DNA of 64,000 bases. It comes from Tomocerus qinae. Its lineage: Eukaryota > Arthropoda > Collembola > Entomobryomorpha > Tomoceridae. Every line of letters begins with the position of its first letter. Position 1 is the first letter of the stretch. The DNA lies in assembly GCA_020055645.1 (NCBI GenBank), contig CM034548.1, positions 11,284,001 through 11,348,000 on the forward strand. The letters run 5' to 3'. The notes under the pieces were generated by a model. That model ran no database searches and had not been told where the DNA came from. It worked only from the letters and a program-made list of their open reading frames with translations. Of this stretch, positions 33,501 to 46,500 are shown in pieces. The position numbers and the translations under genes are program-made.

Positions 33501-36500
33501 GTACCCACAATGTATAGTGGATTAGTACCTATAATTGTAAATCATAGTAGTGTAGTAGTGGGCGCTTACAGCAAACTGTGAAATTGCCTGCAACGCAAGT
33601 GGCTATTTGCTGGACACCCAAAAAGTTCCAATGTTTGTATCTAGTATCTGTAGCTGTAGGTATATGTGGAATATAAAATCATGTACAATCCACACTACCC
33701 TATTTATATCCCCTGGGGATGTTTTTCTTTCATGAGCCTTTTTACTGCTAATTGTGTTAAAAACGGGTAATTACTTGTAATGAAATTTATATGCACATAA
33801 TCGAACATTTCGTAATGATGTTCAGATGTGATTGTGAAGATGATTCACGTTGATATAGGGGGAATGTGGAGCATGTAAACGAAAGGTCTTAACTTAACAA
33901 ACATTGAAAACAGATGCACAGAGTTTCCGTGTGCAAGAAAGCAAAAATGACACGAAAGTAATATTTGTAATAATTAAAATAATTACCTTGTTCAATTATA
34001 TTTGTCATTGAAAAGCACACTTTTGTCGATCTTTTTCTTTTAAGAAATATTTGTTGTTATTGATAGTTCATAGGTTGACTGCAGATCTGAATTCCTATAT
34101 TGGCTGAAACGAAGAAGTTGAATTCAATTATCTCAATTTGAAGCAAAATATAGTTAACATGCCGAGTTTAATATTAGTGTAGTGTTACTTTCATATGTGC
34201 ATATAATAAATTGTGTATTTAGGGTATTTGCAACTGCAATTCAGGTAAAGCGGTAATAACTGCTCAAATGACAAATTAATTATACTTTTGATTCGAATGC
34301 TTAAAAGCATACGTATCAATTTTAGAAAGCAAAATTTACATTGTCATTTACTGCTTCATTAATTACGTATAGGTACTAAGATTAAATTGAGGAAGTTGTT
34401 GAACTTATAATGCCCTTGCTATTGATGGAAAAGCATTGTAAACTGCTGAACACATACTCAGGTGCATCTTCGTTTATATATATCCCACCTTTTACTTATT
34501 TCCTAGAGTTTTTAATAGTTTAAAAGTTCAATGTTAACTGGTATAGAATAGAGATATAATTGTTTGTTTAATTAGTCTGTAAATGAATTAAAGACTATTC
34601 TGAGTGAGTTTAATATTCTGTATTTAGTTTCTTCATTCAGTTCGCTGCTAAGGCGAGTAAAGAAAGTAAAGGCAAATATCGTTGTATATCTAACCAATAT
34701 CAGACAAATGCACCTGTCGATTGAATTTTTGTTTAAAATAATAAAGCCTCATAATATTTTTAAGTTTGGCATCGGATCAATAAGTTTCAGTGGCCCTTAA
34801 ATGTCTCTATTTCCTTCCTATAATTAGGATTGATGTATAATTAACTGTAAGTATTCCTCACTTAATTTCAATTAATTATCAAAATCATAATGTGGTTGAG
34901 TATTCCATGTTTCCTATTTTGTGTTTTCGTATTCTCTGCCTCCACCTACACACACATTAAATAACGTCATAGGTTTTATTATAATTACACATTACTTAGG
35001 TAGCGAGGAGTATATGACGAGAGCTAATTATAAGGGGATTTGGATTCATTAAATGTGTTGCAACTTGAGAGAATGTGCGTAACACATGGAAAGCAGTTCC
35101 AGTGGTCGTGACGAGACCGAGTAGTCTGACTTCCTTTCCCTTGTGCTTTTTTGCATTACACCGATATTGGCAGTTTTCGCGTGATGTGGGCGCTTGCATG
35201 ATGAGTATGTGATAATGTGTTAAGAGGAACACATCGGACGATGCCTCATTTTTCATTTATAAGTCATTTTCCATGTGGTGATTACATTCTGGGTAACCAT
35301 TCTCTAGAGTGGTCTGTGCGAGGAGTCTCCGTCTGCCTGGTTGATTCGGGGAACGCCAGCATTAAAATTAGTAGCAGGACTAGGTAAGTAGGATACAGAA
35401 CTTTCTAACAATGAGTAATAGAGCTCTGTATTCTAACTATAGACCTATACTCTCCAAATTTAGAGGAAGGGAACTCATCGACCTGCCTAGCTGCCCTCAG
35501 TTGACTTGAATTGCTCCTGCACCTGACTTACCGGGTGAGCATTCCAAACACTTTTACCAGGACAATTATATTAGATAAAGGCAGATATAAAATTTAGTTA
35601 GTGCCACACTAACGCACTCAGTTAGATTTCCTAGCTGTCTGGCTGTTACACAACACAACCCGTGTGAATCATGTTCACATTTCACATGCTATCCTATTAA
35701 CAATATTACTTTCTCTATATATATCAATGTTCTTTTTCCTAGTATAACTTTATTTCCTACCACTCTGTACGTAGTTAACCCGCATTCCTTAGTTTATCTA
35801 ACTTCTTTACTTTCCCAATATTCAGAGTCACAGTCATTTTACTCCGGTATGGAATGCTATGTAAATGTCAAATCCACACCAATAGTGAGATTTTATTTTC
35901 ATAAACGCATGCGAACACTGATAAACATCATGCTAGTTTCACCTTCTCCAAAACAGTCTATGGAATTCATGAACTAGATGTTTTGGGTGGGTGTAATGAA
36001 TGAAGTGAACTACATATGGGTGCTTAATGTTACTATGTACTGAAACTGGAAGAAATTGGGGAAAATGAACCAGAAACAAATGGAATATGCTTTGGTTCAG
36101 AAAACTCAATTATAGATAATTAGCAGAGAACAATATCCATAGGATATAAAATGGAATATTCGTCTCAGTTTGTAGGAAATGTTTCAAAATTGAATTATTC
36201 TCGTATCATATCACACACAAACACCCACCACTCTGACTTGAGTCTCATTTAGAATTGCCAGATGGTGTGTGTGACTGTGTGAGTGTGTATTGCTCAATAT
36301 TGTGTCACCAGTATTCCGTACCATGAGACATTTTGACTATCACGTATCTAAACTGGAAAGTGATATGCCTGTAGTAATCATTTATAATTACAGATAATAA
36401 ATTCTAGTAACTAATTAGGAATAGTAGCGACCTTTTGTCTGGTTATTGCATTAGTATAATTAGTTTGTTAATTTTGTTATTACCGCTATATATGCATGTT

Positions 36501-37689
36501 TCTTGAGTGTGCGGTTTCTTAAGTTAATTTGAAATTGCTTCAACCTCTTCAAATTGTTTTCCTTGTCATACTGAAAGCAAATCTAGTTCTTAGAAGTAAA
36601 TCGTAATGACTGGAATTTTGTTAATCATGTTTATTACGTATTTATGTACTACTAGTAATTTAAGAAACTATTTGGCCTTCGTTTATTAAAAGACCTTTAG
36701 TATAAAATCACGGGATAATTGTCAAGTTAAAAGCCTATGAATATTTAGTAGCTTATGGATCCATATCAAATGGTAAACTGGTTTTACTTTAAAAGTTATT
36801 TCCCAGTATATTTTGACAAAAATGTACTTACATGAATCTTAAATTCATGGTACAATTGACCACCTAAGTAAAAGGATATTAAACATGCTTAAGCGTTGAA
36901 TTTTTGATTACTTATTTATAAGCATTGGAAATTAAGGCCAGGACCTAACTGCGCCTAGCCTACTTCGTAGAGGTTCACATTTGCTAAAGATTATTAACAT
37001 GCTTTTGTAGAAACTTTCCTATAATATGGAGAAGTGGATTCATTTTGCTTTAGAGGTATTGAAAAATATGTTTTCTGTGCTGCTGTAATGTAGCTGTGGT
37101 ATTAGTACAAAGGGCAAACTCGAAGTTAGCACAAAGTGTGTGCTAACAGACAGATAATAGAATGAATTATCAGGAGCCAATATCATGAAAAATTCATGGA
37201 GAAAAAGGCTATTCCCTCCGACTTAGAAAAATGATGGCATTCGTTTCTACTTGTGTGTACCATAGAAATCCTGCCTGCCTTCTACATTCTCAATATACGG
37301 CTTTGAAAAAATGTAGAATGAGGGTTTTGCTTGACTTTAGGCAGGAACCCAGTTATTTCATATCCATACCTACGACTAGCAACTGGCTGGTGGCTATAAT
37401 GGTAGCTACTGAAATGGCCCAGTGGCTGCTCGAAATCTTTACTAGTTGCTAAAATAGTTTACAATGGCTATGGTTACACTCAAAAATTATTTTTTCAATA
37501 ATTACAATAAAATAGGTTTAAAATGTTTGGAATTGATGTACTAAATATGTTTAGCCTGCTCTTAAAGCAACAATAAAACTCTAATTTAGACTATTGCAAA
37601 CAATCTTATAGGTAGTCATAGCTTTTGGTGCAGGATATTATTCTTTCAAACATTAAAAAAATATCTTTACTCTACATAAACATAATCTT
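30600..37689. other. Intergenic, no gene recognised
   Basis: A+T-rich sequence upstream of BRIP1. Contains a hairpin at 31626-31665 (TTTACCACT and AGTGGTAAA arms, 22-nt spacer) and a G-rich to C-rich change near 35.46 kb. Short open frames (61-86 codons) show no motif or splice-supported exon. Confidence 0.6.
31626..31665. repeat. Imperfect hairpin with TTTACCACT arms
   Basis: Arms 31626-31634 and 31657-31665 with a 22-nt spacer. Isolated; role unknown. Confidence 0.4.
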
Positions 37690-37925
37690 TTAAACATAAA
37701 GTGGGACATGCGCATGGAATTTTTTTGAAAGTATTAAGGTTTGTATATTTGTCCGTAATATTTTGTAATTAATGAGTAAGGGTAATATTTTGCAATTAAT
37801 GAGCAAGGACTAGACTTAGACTATCAGTACTGAGTCTAATCAACGGTCTATGAATTTCGGGCCAATGCGCAGTCGCTAGAAATTTACTGATTTCAACATT
37901 TTCTAGCACATTTTGTGTGCTAGGA
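37690..37925 (-). repeat. Dispersed repeat, copy B (inverted relative to copy A)
   Basis: Reverse complement carries the copy A landmarks: TAAATTTCTAGCGACTGCG, CATTGGCCCGAAATTCATAGA and ATTCCATGCGCATGTCCCAC. It differs by a local duplication: TAATTAATGAGTAAGGGTA and CAATTAATGAGCAAGGACTA are two versions of a roughly 29-bp unit near 37766-37812. Two diverged copies 16 kb apart in opposite orientation indicate a transposable or retroposed family. Confidence 0.8.
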
Positions 37926-40900
37926 TTCAGCTGGTATTAAGATATGTCTAATTATTTTAAAACTTATGGCTCAAAGAAATAAAAAGTTAAGTAAGATATG
38001 GCTTTGAAAAATGTGTAAAATTCCGAATGTGGAACCCTGAGAAAAGAATATTGTGAAGGGAAGAACATGTCTATCAGAGTATTCCCGGGAGTGTTCTATG
38101 CTGTGGGCACGCAAAGTGATGGCCTAAGGTGTTACACTGGCTACGCTATGAAATTTTCATCCAACATCCAAAGTTTAGCAACTGTGCCTTCATTGATTTC
38201 GTTTTGTTCAGAAAGTCTTTAGAATAAACTGATAGGAAGCTCACTCAGACACAATCACTTTTCCATGTCCTTCCCCATTTGCCATTATACTCATTTGATA
38301 GCCATAGCCTTATAGAAACCACTGGAGTAATTTGGTTCTTAAAGTTAGAAGTTACATTATCTGAGTATAAGACTATATAAAACGGGTAATATATTCTGCG
38401 GAATGGCTCCATCCTCATCGCTTTGTGCAAACTGGGTGCCATGTCCACGCTACTTAAATACATCCTACTATCTTGTTATATTAATATCATCTAAACATTT
38501 GACGAGTAGTGACTTGACTACTTACTGTTGTCTTATGAATTGGAGTTGCGAATTGGTCTTTCACTCTGTCTGAATGTCCTGTCAGCTCGGCACTTTACGA
38601 TCCTACTTTAATTCCTTTGCTTTATGATAGTAAGCTGTCGGGACGGCAATTTGACGTGGAATTAGCAGCTAATCAATAATATAAACTCTTCGGGTGGAGA
38701 ATCCAGTCCATTGAGTCCGGACTCAACGAGACAATGAGAGTCTAGGACATTTATACCCACTCTACTCATAATAATGCTACTCCCTGTGTCAATTCTTTAT
38801 TCAATTCTATTACGTACACGCCGACAGACAAACAGCAAAAATTGTAAATGGTTTCTCGGGGAAGGGATGTATATTCCTATCATTTTATTCACAAACGGCT
38901 CATCGCCTTCTTTCAAATCAGAGACGATTTTTCACTCCATCGACACGGGTTCCCATGCATGGCTTAATATGAAATGAGCCTGCTACTTTCCCCATTTTCA
39001 TAAATGGTTGGCATTTCCATGTCTTGACTCTTCCTATGAATTGTAAACGAATATACAGACTAAAGGACTGGAGCATGTCGAAAATTCATCGTCAGTAAAA
39101 TAACAAAGCATCTCACCAACAAGGTTACACAATATCATGCTATAATAGAAAGTTGGGAGACTCGGCTCCTCACTTCCAAAACCAGTAGAGCATTCAAATA
39201 TCTCATCTCGTTGGGTTGCCTTGTTGGAATGAATCACCCTGATGTGATCTACTAGCCCGGGTTATTCTATCCCTGTTCCCGATGTTCTTCATTTACTATG
39301 CATGTAAGTATTGCATACATGTAAAATGCCCACTTCTATAGTGGAGTATCTTTTACTGCGTGTTTTATTGGCCTTATGCATAAACTTGCATGACTAAATA
39401 CATATTTTAACATATACTTGGTATATATGTACATAAAAGATATAGCTCCTTGCAATTGCTACGACGATGGTGTGCATAAATAAAAGAGAAATTCATTTCA
39501 GAGAGAGAATTGGGAGGATTTTCACATCCTACATCGTGTTATGTCAGTGTGGTCCAAATCATCATAATAGTTTCATGATATGAGCCTTTTTTGACCTGCC
39601 CATGAGTGCACTGTGTCACAGCACAATTTGCCACACTGCTCTATTAAAATTCTACATAGTATTAACATGCATAATTACTCGGTACTCAAAATTTAAAATT
39701 ATTTACGTGCTGTGCGTGTTATAAATGGTAGCTAATTACACATACACAAATGTTTTAGAAATGCTTTCTATTAACATATTTGGGAAGGTAACGTGTAATT
39801 CCTAATTTAATTCATAGTTGGAATTCCGTATTAGACTTATAAGCATTGAATAGCGAGGATAATTACGTGGACGAACTAGTGGGTTTTATCTTAAAAATAA
39901 ATCATGACTGCCGGTTACAGGAGAGACTACTAAAGATAAGCTACTATATTTAATATTATTACAGACACAAGAGTGTGATATGTAATAATATTGTTGTAAG
40001 TACGGATTAGATAAAGAAAGGAAGCCACACACACAGATACCCTCAGAACGCACCAAAAGGTAAGACTCTGTGTTTATGTATAACTCTCCGGTGGTTTGTT
40101 TGTTAATGGTAAGAATTGTAATTAGAATATGGAATGCAAATCGATTACGCTGGTTTCCATCCTTCCTTCGTCTCCTCTCCTATGTTTGCATTGCCTAAAG
40201 TGTATAACAGAAAACATAATAATTATTTCCTGCTTGCCATCTGCAGCTGATGGTCTATCAAGAACACAGATACGTTGCAACGAGAGCAATTGAGTGGAGG
40301 AATTTAGCTACGAATGTACAGTGAACTAATGTCTTCACAAGTTCACATTACAATAATGCTTATCAAGAGTATCATATTATCAAGATGTAGTTAAGTTGCC
40401 TCGCACGGCCAAAGCATGAATGTTCAATGAGCCTTCGTCTTACTGTATCCTAATACATTTGTAAATCCATTCCCATCATCACTACCCCACACAACTTACT
40501 CTAATGTAAATAACCATCTGCACTCTCGATAGTAAAACAATAGCAGGTATTATGCACATGCACTGGGAATATAGACAGTTACACTTGTAACAATAATGAT
40601 ACGGCTACTACTAACTACTACTTGTACATAATATTCTCCTATGTGCATGTATACAATTTATAGGTATAATTTGTATTCATGTGTCTGACTACAAATGTTC
40701 TACTTAGTTAGATATGTACCTAAGCAGAGTATTAAACTCACTATAAATATAATCTCTGTATTTTTTAAGTTTACACTAATGAGGCTGTTGAGAGTGTGAT
40801 AAATAAAATTTTCTATTTGCTAGACTCGCCACAGTCTCAAGTAGCTATCTGAATTTTGTTGGCTGGTTTCGTTTAATGGTGTAGATAGGTGCAGCGTAGG

Positions 40901-42000
40901 TGTAGGTAAATTATTTAGCTCCTCTCTCTCTCCGACGCTGTTTTCAGGCTTTGCATCATGGAACCACAAGAAGCCTTCCTTATCATCATCATAGACCGAG
41001 TAGCATTACCTTCAAACCCACTGTGCGATTAGTTAGTGCTGCTACATATATATTACCACTATCAGTCACATCTACGATATGCATAACCATATTAATAATA
41101 ATCTGGAATTGTGGCAGAAGGTCTAATTTGAATTAAACCAGTATATACTCAAAAGTTGTTTCCCTTACTCTATAGAGGCATTAAGGTGTTCACAGAGAAT
41201 CTCTAATTTGCTCATAAGCATAATATTTATGCCTGTGGAAATGTTCCTGTGCATGAGTAGCAAGGTAGGTACAGGTACTTATGCGTAGGATTTGACACTT
41301 TGTTCTTATTATAGTCCGCCATAATAATGGTATACTATATAGAGTGTGCTATGTATATAGAAGAGTACTGTACTATTAGTTTGAATACTAGACTTGATAT
41401 ATATATAAAGATAGATGATAGTAAACTGGAAGCTGTTTTTCTGTTGGCATAATTAGGTAGTTGATTTGATGTAAGATATAGGTAGTAGAGGAGGTAACGG
41501 GGCAGTGCTTGTAGTAAGCAATCTAGTAGGTACTCAATTTTAATTTTTATTATCAGTAGAAAAAGGCATTAATTAGACTCATCACATCACCCACCAATTG
41601 TGCATGTGACCGTATGGCTTGTATAAAACGGAGAGTTGAGGGTTGGCCTTCTCTCCATCAAGTGAAGTGATAGAAAAAGAGCAATAAACTGTATCTAGGA
41701 AGCATTACACACTACGAGCGAGGAATAACTGCAGAAAGACATAATGGCGAGGTTATGATTGCAATTTGTGTACACTTGTATGTATGTACTACTAGATGTA
41801 TGTACTTGTACATCTATCTAGTATAATATAGTTGCATCTCCGGGATTGAAGGAATGTATAACAAATAGAAAATTCTGATTGTGCAGTTAAGACGAAATTT
41901 ACTGTTTTACTGTAGATTCCCCACAGTTACAAGTTGTTAGCATGGCACAGTGAAAAGACTCTGCTCGGCTTACTTTATAAACATAGCAATAGCAAGTGAT
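37926..42000. other. Intergenic, no gene recognised
   Basis: No exon or RNA gene I can support. Includes a 12-bp-arm hairpin at 39952-39992 and the first part of a G-rich + strand block from about 41.4 kb. Confidence 0.6.
39952..39992. repeat. Nested hairpin
   Basis: Outer arms AATATTATTACA (39952-39963) and TGTAATAATATT (39981-39992), perfect over 12 bp, with a smaller CAC/GTG stem in the 17-nt loop. May be the tip of a small inverted-repeat element, though no longer repeat was found. Confidence 0.5.
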
Positions 42001-43560
42001 TGTTATGAGCGGAGATATGCAGAAAGTTAGAGGGAATAAAAATAATATTGCAGCATTATAATATAGTGGATTGGATATATAGTGCCATTTTGTCATGAAG
42101 GAAAAGGCAGGGACTTAGAGGAGAGGAAGTAACTCTGTGGAGCAGGCATCATTTTCGGTTTGTATCTCAGCAGTTGGTCCGAATTCGGAAGCATAATGGA
42201 ACAACAAAAAGGATGGAGGTATTAAAGAAATGTCTTCAGCCGGCCGAAATAATACGATTGCTAGTAACAAGACTGGATATATCATTCAGTAATGTGCAGG
42301 AGCATTTAGGTACCTATATACAGCATTATAGTAATATGTCAGAGTCCTTCCTAAGTAGTGCCTCCACTAAGCCAGCCTGGCCAAGAAGGAATTTATTAGT
42401 GCCAAATTTTCCAAATCATTAAGTGCAGATATTTCAGTGAATTACAAGTCGTTTATGTAGCGGATGGTTGGATTTGTGTACTAGTCGCAGTATGAAGTCA
42501 TCAGTATTACACGCGGCACTGACTTTGACTCCGTCAGCACTGCACGACTACATACACATATATAACCACCATAACTATATACCTATTCATACAATTACTA
42601 TATGCGTCTAAAATATTTATATCTACAATAATATCATAAGTAACTACTTATACTTACATCCCTCTTGTGTCCATACTTACACCAAGAAATAACTATATAT
42701 ATGTAAAGGTCTCCTCCACTCTGCTTATAATACGTAGATATAATGCATCATGTCGGATGTGTAGCAAGCAAGGGGCATGTAAAAAGTGTATGTCGTACAA
42801 GCAACTGACAATGAGTGAAAGTTGCCTACAGAGATATAATGGTAGTGTGTGTATTCTGGGCTGGCCGGATGGATCTCGGGACTTCGGGAGTAAAGAGCGA
42901 CCACTTTTATGGATGCAACATCCATTCATATCCTATGCAGGAGGAAGATTGAGAATTTTATTGGTGTCGCTGTCGGCGCTCGAGGTTCACTTGCTAGGCG
43001 CCGTCCGTGCCCATACGTTCTTACGACACTCGCCATCAAAAACTTCAGACCGTCCTTATATTTCTTCTCTTCCTCATCTTCCTGCATTTGCCAAGCACAT
43101 TCAATGACTCGTGTTCTTATTTATGCCTTCATTTTAGCAGATCACAATGTGCACCCTTTTCCAGTCCAGACTCGTTCGGGCTATAATACCCTAATGTAAC
43201 TACATATTATATACATGCATACTGATTCATCTATATACATTTCTTGGGTTATTTGCTCCGCTGGTTACTATTATGTCATTGCATCCCACATCCCACCCAA
43301 TTCATCCCAAGTAGCCTTTCTTATTCAAAAGAAAGAAACTTTCCACTGCCCAAAGTCAAGAATAGGATGACACGATACACAGTTACATTAAAAGTAACAA
43401 AAGAGTTTCTCGTTCAATCCCATCCAATGCCTCTTTTATTTACATTTGCTTGTCCCTATCAATTTCCATGGAATCTGTCAACTCGTTCAACTAATTTATT
43501 CCAATGCTCCATTTTATACATACATTCTGATATCATTCCTTACTGCGTGCATGTGCATCA
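42000..43560. other. G-rich to C-rich strand-skew flip at about 42.48 kb
   Basis: The left part carries runs such as GGCAGGGACTTAGAGGAGAG on +; the right part runs such as CATCCCACATCCCACCC. Several overlapping 66-146 codon frames on both strands within it have no recognisable domain. I treat them as composition artefacts. Confidence 0.6.
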
Positions 43561-46500
43561 GTAGGAGTCAAAATATTTTGTGTCTGTCGGTAGAAATTAT
43601 GCGTGTTCAGTGTGCATCCTAAGAAGATAGCTATTTAAGAAGGAGATTCTATACATTATGTAACACAGACACCTACCTACCGAAGTATAGTAAAAATAAG
43701 TCTTGTCTAGCTTGGATAATAGGAGTCGGAGACTCGTCTATGGATTTCCTCTTAAGTAAGGCGTAGATATGTCCATAATAATAATATAGATGTCTGTGTG
43801 TGAGTCTAGTCTTCTGTCTAGTGCCTACTGATTTTGTGGATCTACTACTCACATCACAACAATCATACCTTGACTACTCAGTTCAGTCAGTTGACTATGT
43901 TAGCGGAAACGTTCCGACTTTATCGATAAAAAGTTTTTACGGCTATTGGCTCCATACATGTGACGAAGCGAAAAGTTCAATTCATTAATCGAAATCGATG
44001 GGAAAAGGGGCTGGCATTTCTCCCACCCATGCAGTATTCAGTTTCATCTACTCACTCACAATCACTCAGTCACAGTCACTACTCACAGTTTACTGACTAA
44101 CTTGGGAATATTGACACGAATCAGATTGGCATCTTCCTCCTCGATTGCCGAATACGAATAAATTTATTTCAGACATACAAAACTTTCTTATCTCCTACTC
44201 ATAAGAGACAATGCGGACCAACTTTGAACACTTCCAATTAGTTTCATCTTCTTCTGCTGACCTTTCATTCCCTCTTTGCCAAACATAGCATCTCATTCCC
44301 AGATCTCAGTCCACAGACGACTTCCTCTCCAACTCCAATTATTCCTACTGCACAAATTTCCCAACAGAGATATTCCTTCCCTATCCTCCCTCCCACTATT
44401 TTCTGCATGAGATTCGTGTACACACAATTATATTTAGACCCATCAACGAGGACAACATAAAACTTACCAAATAGTTCTCCTGTATACTCAATACCAATGC
44501 TTACTAGTTCAATTGAAAATCATGCCACCTAAGAACAAACTAAAAGAGTATAGTAGTGTATTAGTAAATATTTCGAGCAGTGTGGTCTTATATTCCGTAT
44601 TTCAACGTTCAAAGCAAGAATTGGAGAGCGTCCACACAATCCCGTATACTACAACGAAATCCTTATGAATGTGAAATTTCATACAAAATTTATCCCTTGG
44701 CTCTAGCAACAGAAGTTTAGTAATCTGTACAAAATACATTCTCCGTTATTAGGCAATCAACATCCACCAGTGCATAAACAAGTGGCAGCAATTTTTATGT
44801 CTCATTTTATGCCGATGTTGGTATTGTGCTCACGAATCGCTTTGTTTCTTTGTTGGCAAAGAAAGTGCCATTTTTCTCCAACTATCTAACTGTTCATGTG
44901 TCAGGCTCAATGCTTCCATAAAACACAACGGAAAGAAAGCCATTTTAAAAAGTGTTCAGGGATGAGATCCATTTAATCTTCTCCTTTATCTTTTCACGCT
45001 CCTAAGATTATTGTATTTATATCGGTGGGAGGATCACGTCCAATTGTAAAATGCTTTACTGCAATTACCAATTAGTAGCTATAGACTATACCTATTTACT
45101 GTTCCCCAGAGTTAAAGATTTTTTATTGTTGCATGACTTTGGCTAATATTTTCCTAGAATGGATTTATAGATTGATAATTATTACGATTGCAAATAATTT
45201 TCAATTTAGCATTCACCTGTGACATAAGGATAATAATAAGATAAAACATGCAGCTAGAGATAGGAGAACCCTAGGACACAGACAGTTGGAGATGTCGTTG
45301 GATGTCGTGGAGATAGATGCTATTTGGGAAGAAACTCAACTGTTGTAGTTTGATGGGAACCCAGGAGGGCAGACAACCTCAGTTGATCTGCTATGATCTG
45401 GATTGTGTACTCAGATGAGGTAGCAGAGGGACTGTTGTTTCCTAATATCGAACAATAAGGTCTGTATAGAGCTTTGGAGCAAGAAGTCAAAGTTTTAGGG
45501 ATCTTTGATACGGAAAAGCCAAGAGCACTTTTTCCGAGGTTCCTTCGACCGCAAAGTTAGAGATTAGGGCCAATTTTCCACTGGGCTGATCTTCACTCCT
45601 AACTCTCAGCATTACTGACTGATGCTGTCTGTAGCTGGACTGGCTGGGTTGGCAAGCATAGAAAACAGAAATCCACCATCCCAAAAACCAATGTACCGTA
45701 ATCCTAACAGAACATTTCTACCGCCTGTCATTTGCAAAAGCACTCTATTCCTCACGAATTATATTTCGATCTTTTTCTCTCCTTCCTTCCGATTCCTCTC
45801 CTCAAAATATGTGTCTCCAACAGCATTGTTTCAACTTCAACCGTTTCTTTCTCATCCATTCTCATTGTCTACTTGACCCTGTCATTCCATTTCAGTCCCT
45901 ACCTCCGACCTCCAATAATATTTCTTCTTCTCTGTCTCAACCTATATATTCCTTCACTTTCTTACCAATATTCCCTACAAATAACACAATCATTTAGCAA
46001 CTCCATCTTAATTACCTATGCAAAAAAATTGAAGGAGAAACACGTATGGATTACTATCATCCAGTATGCAGGAAGAATACGTCACAAAATTGTCTCATTT
46101 ACTTCAATTCTACTAACTACTTTCTGAAGATTACTAATTTATGCAGCTTAGTTCATAGCTACAAGATATCAAAATGATGGTGAATTTTGCCAATGATCTA
46201 TTCTGTGCTTCTGTACACCAAAAAAAGATATATAACCCAAAAATAGAAAAATGTTGGTATTCCATGAAACAGGTACTTGGGACCTAAATAGGCGAGTGGT
46301 GCTTTATACTTTGTGTGGGAAGCCACATATATTTTTTGGAAGTGACTACTGAATGCACAAGTAGGCGACTTTGTGTGGAGGGAGGGATGGAATCCAGAGA
46401 GTCCATGGGCATTCGACTCTCTCGTGCCTGTGGCTACTCTTCCATATGAATCAGAATGATTAGTGACTAAAGTTGAATGCAAATGCAAAGAGCGCAAAGA

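Noticed and set aside
42667..43199. 146-codon + frame overlapping three other frames
   Set aside because: Mutually overlapping frames on both strands in a skewed region; no recognisable domain.
45732..46127. 131-codon + strand frame, hydrophobic, resembling a membrane protein
   Set aside because: Lies in a pyrimidine-rich block where all + frames are open and give Ser/Leu/Phe/Pro-rich products.
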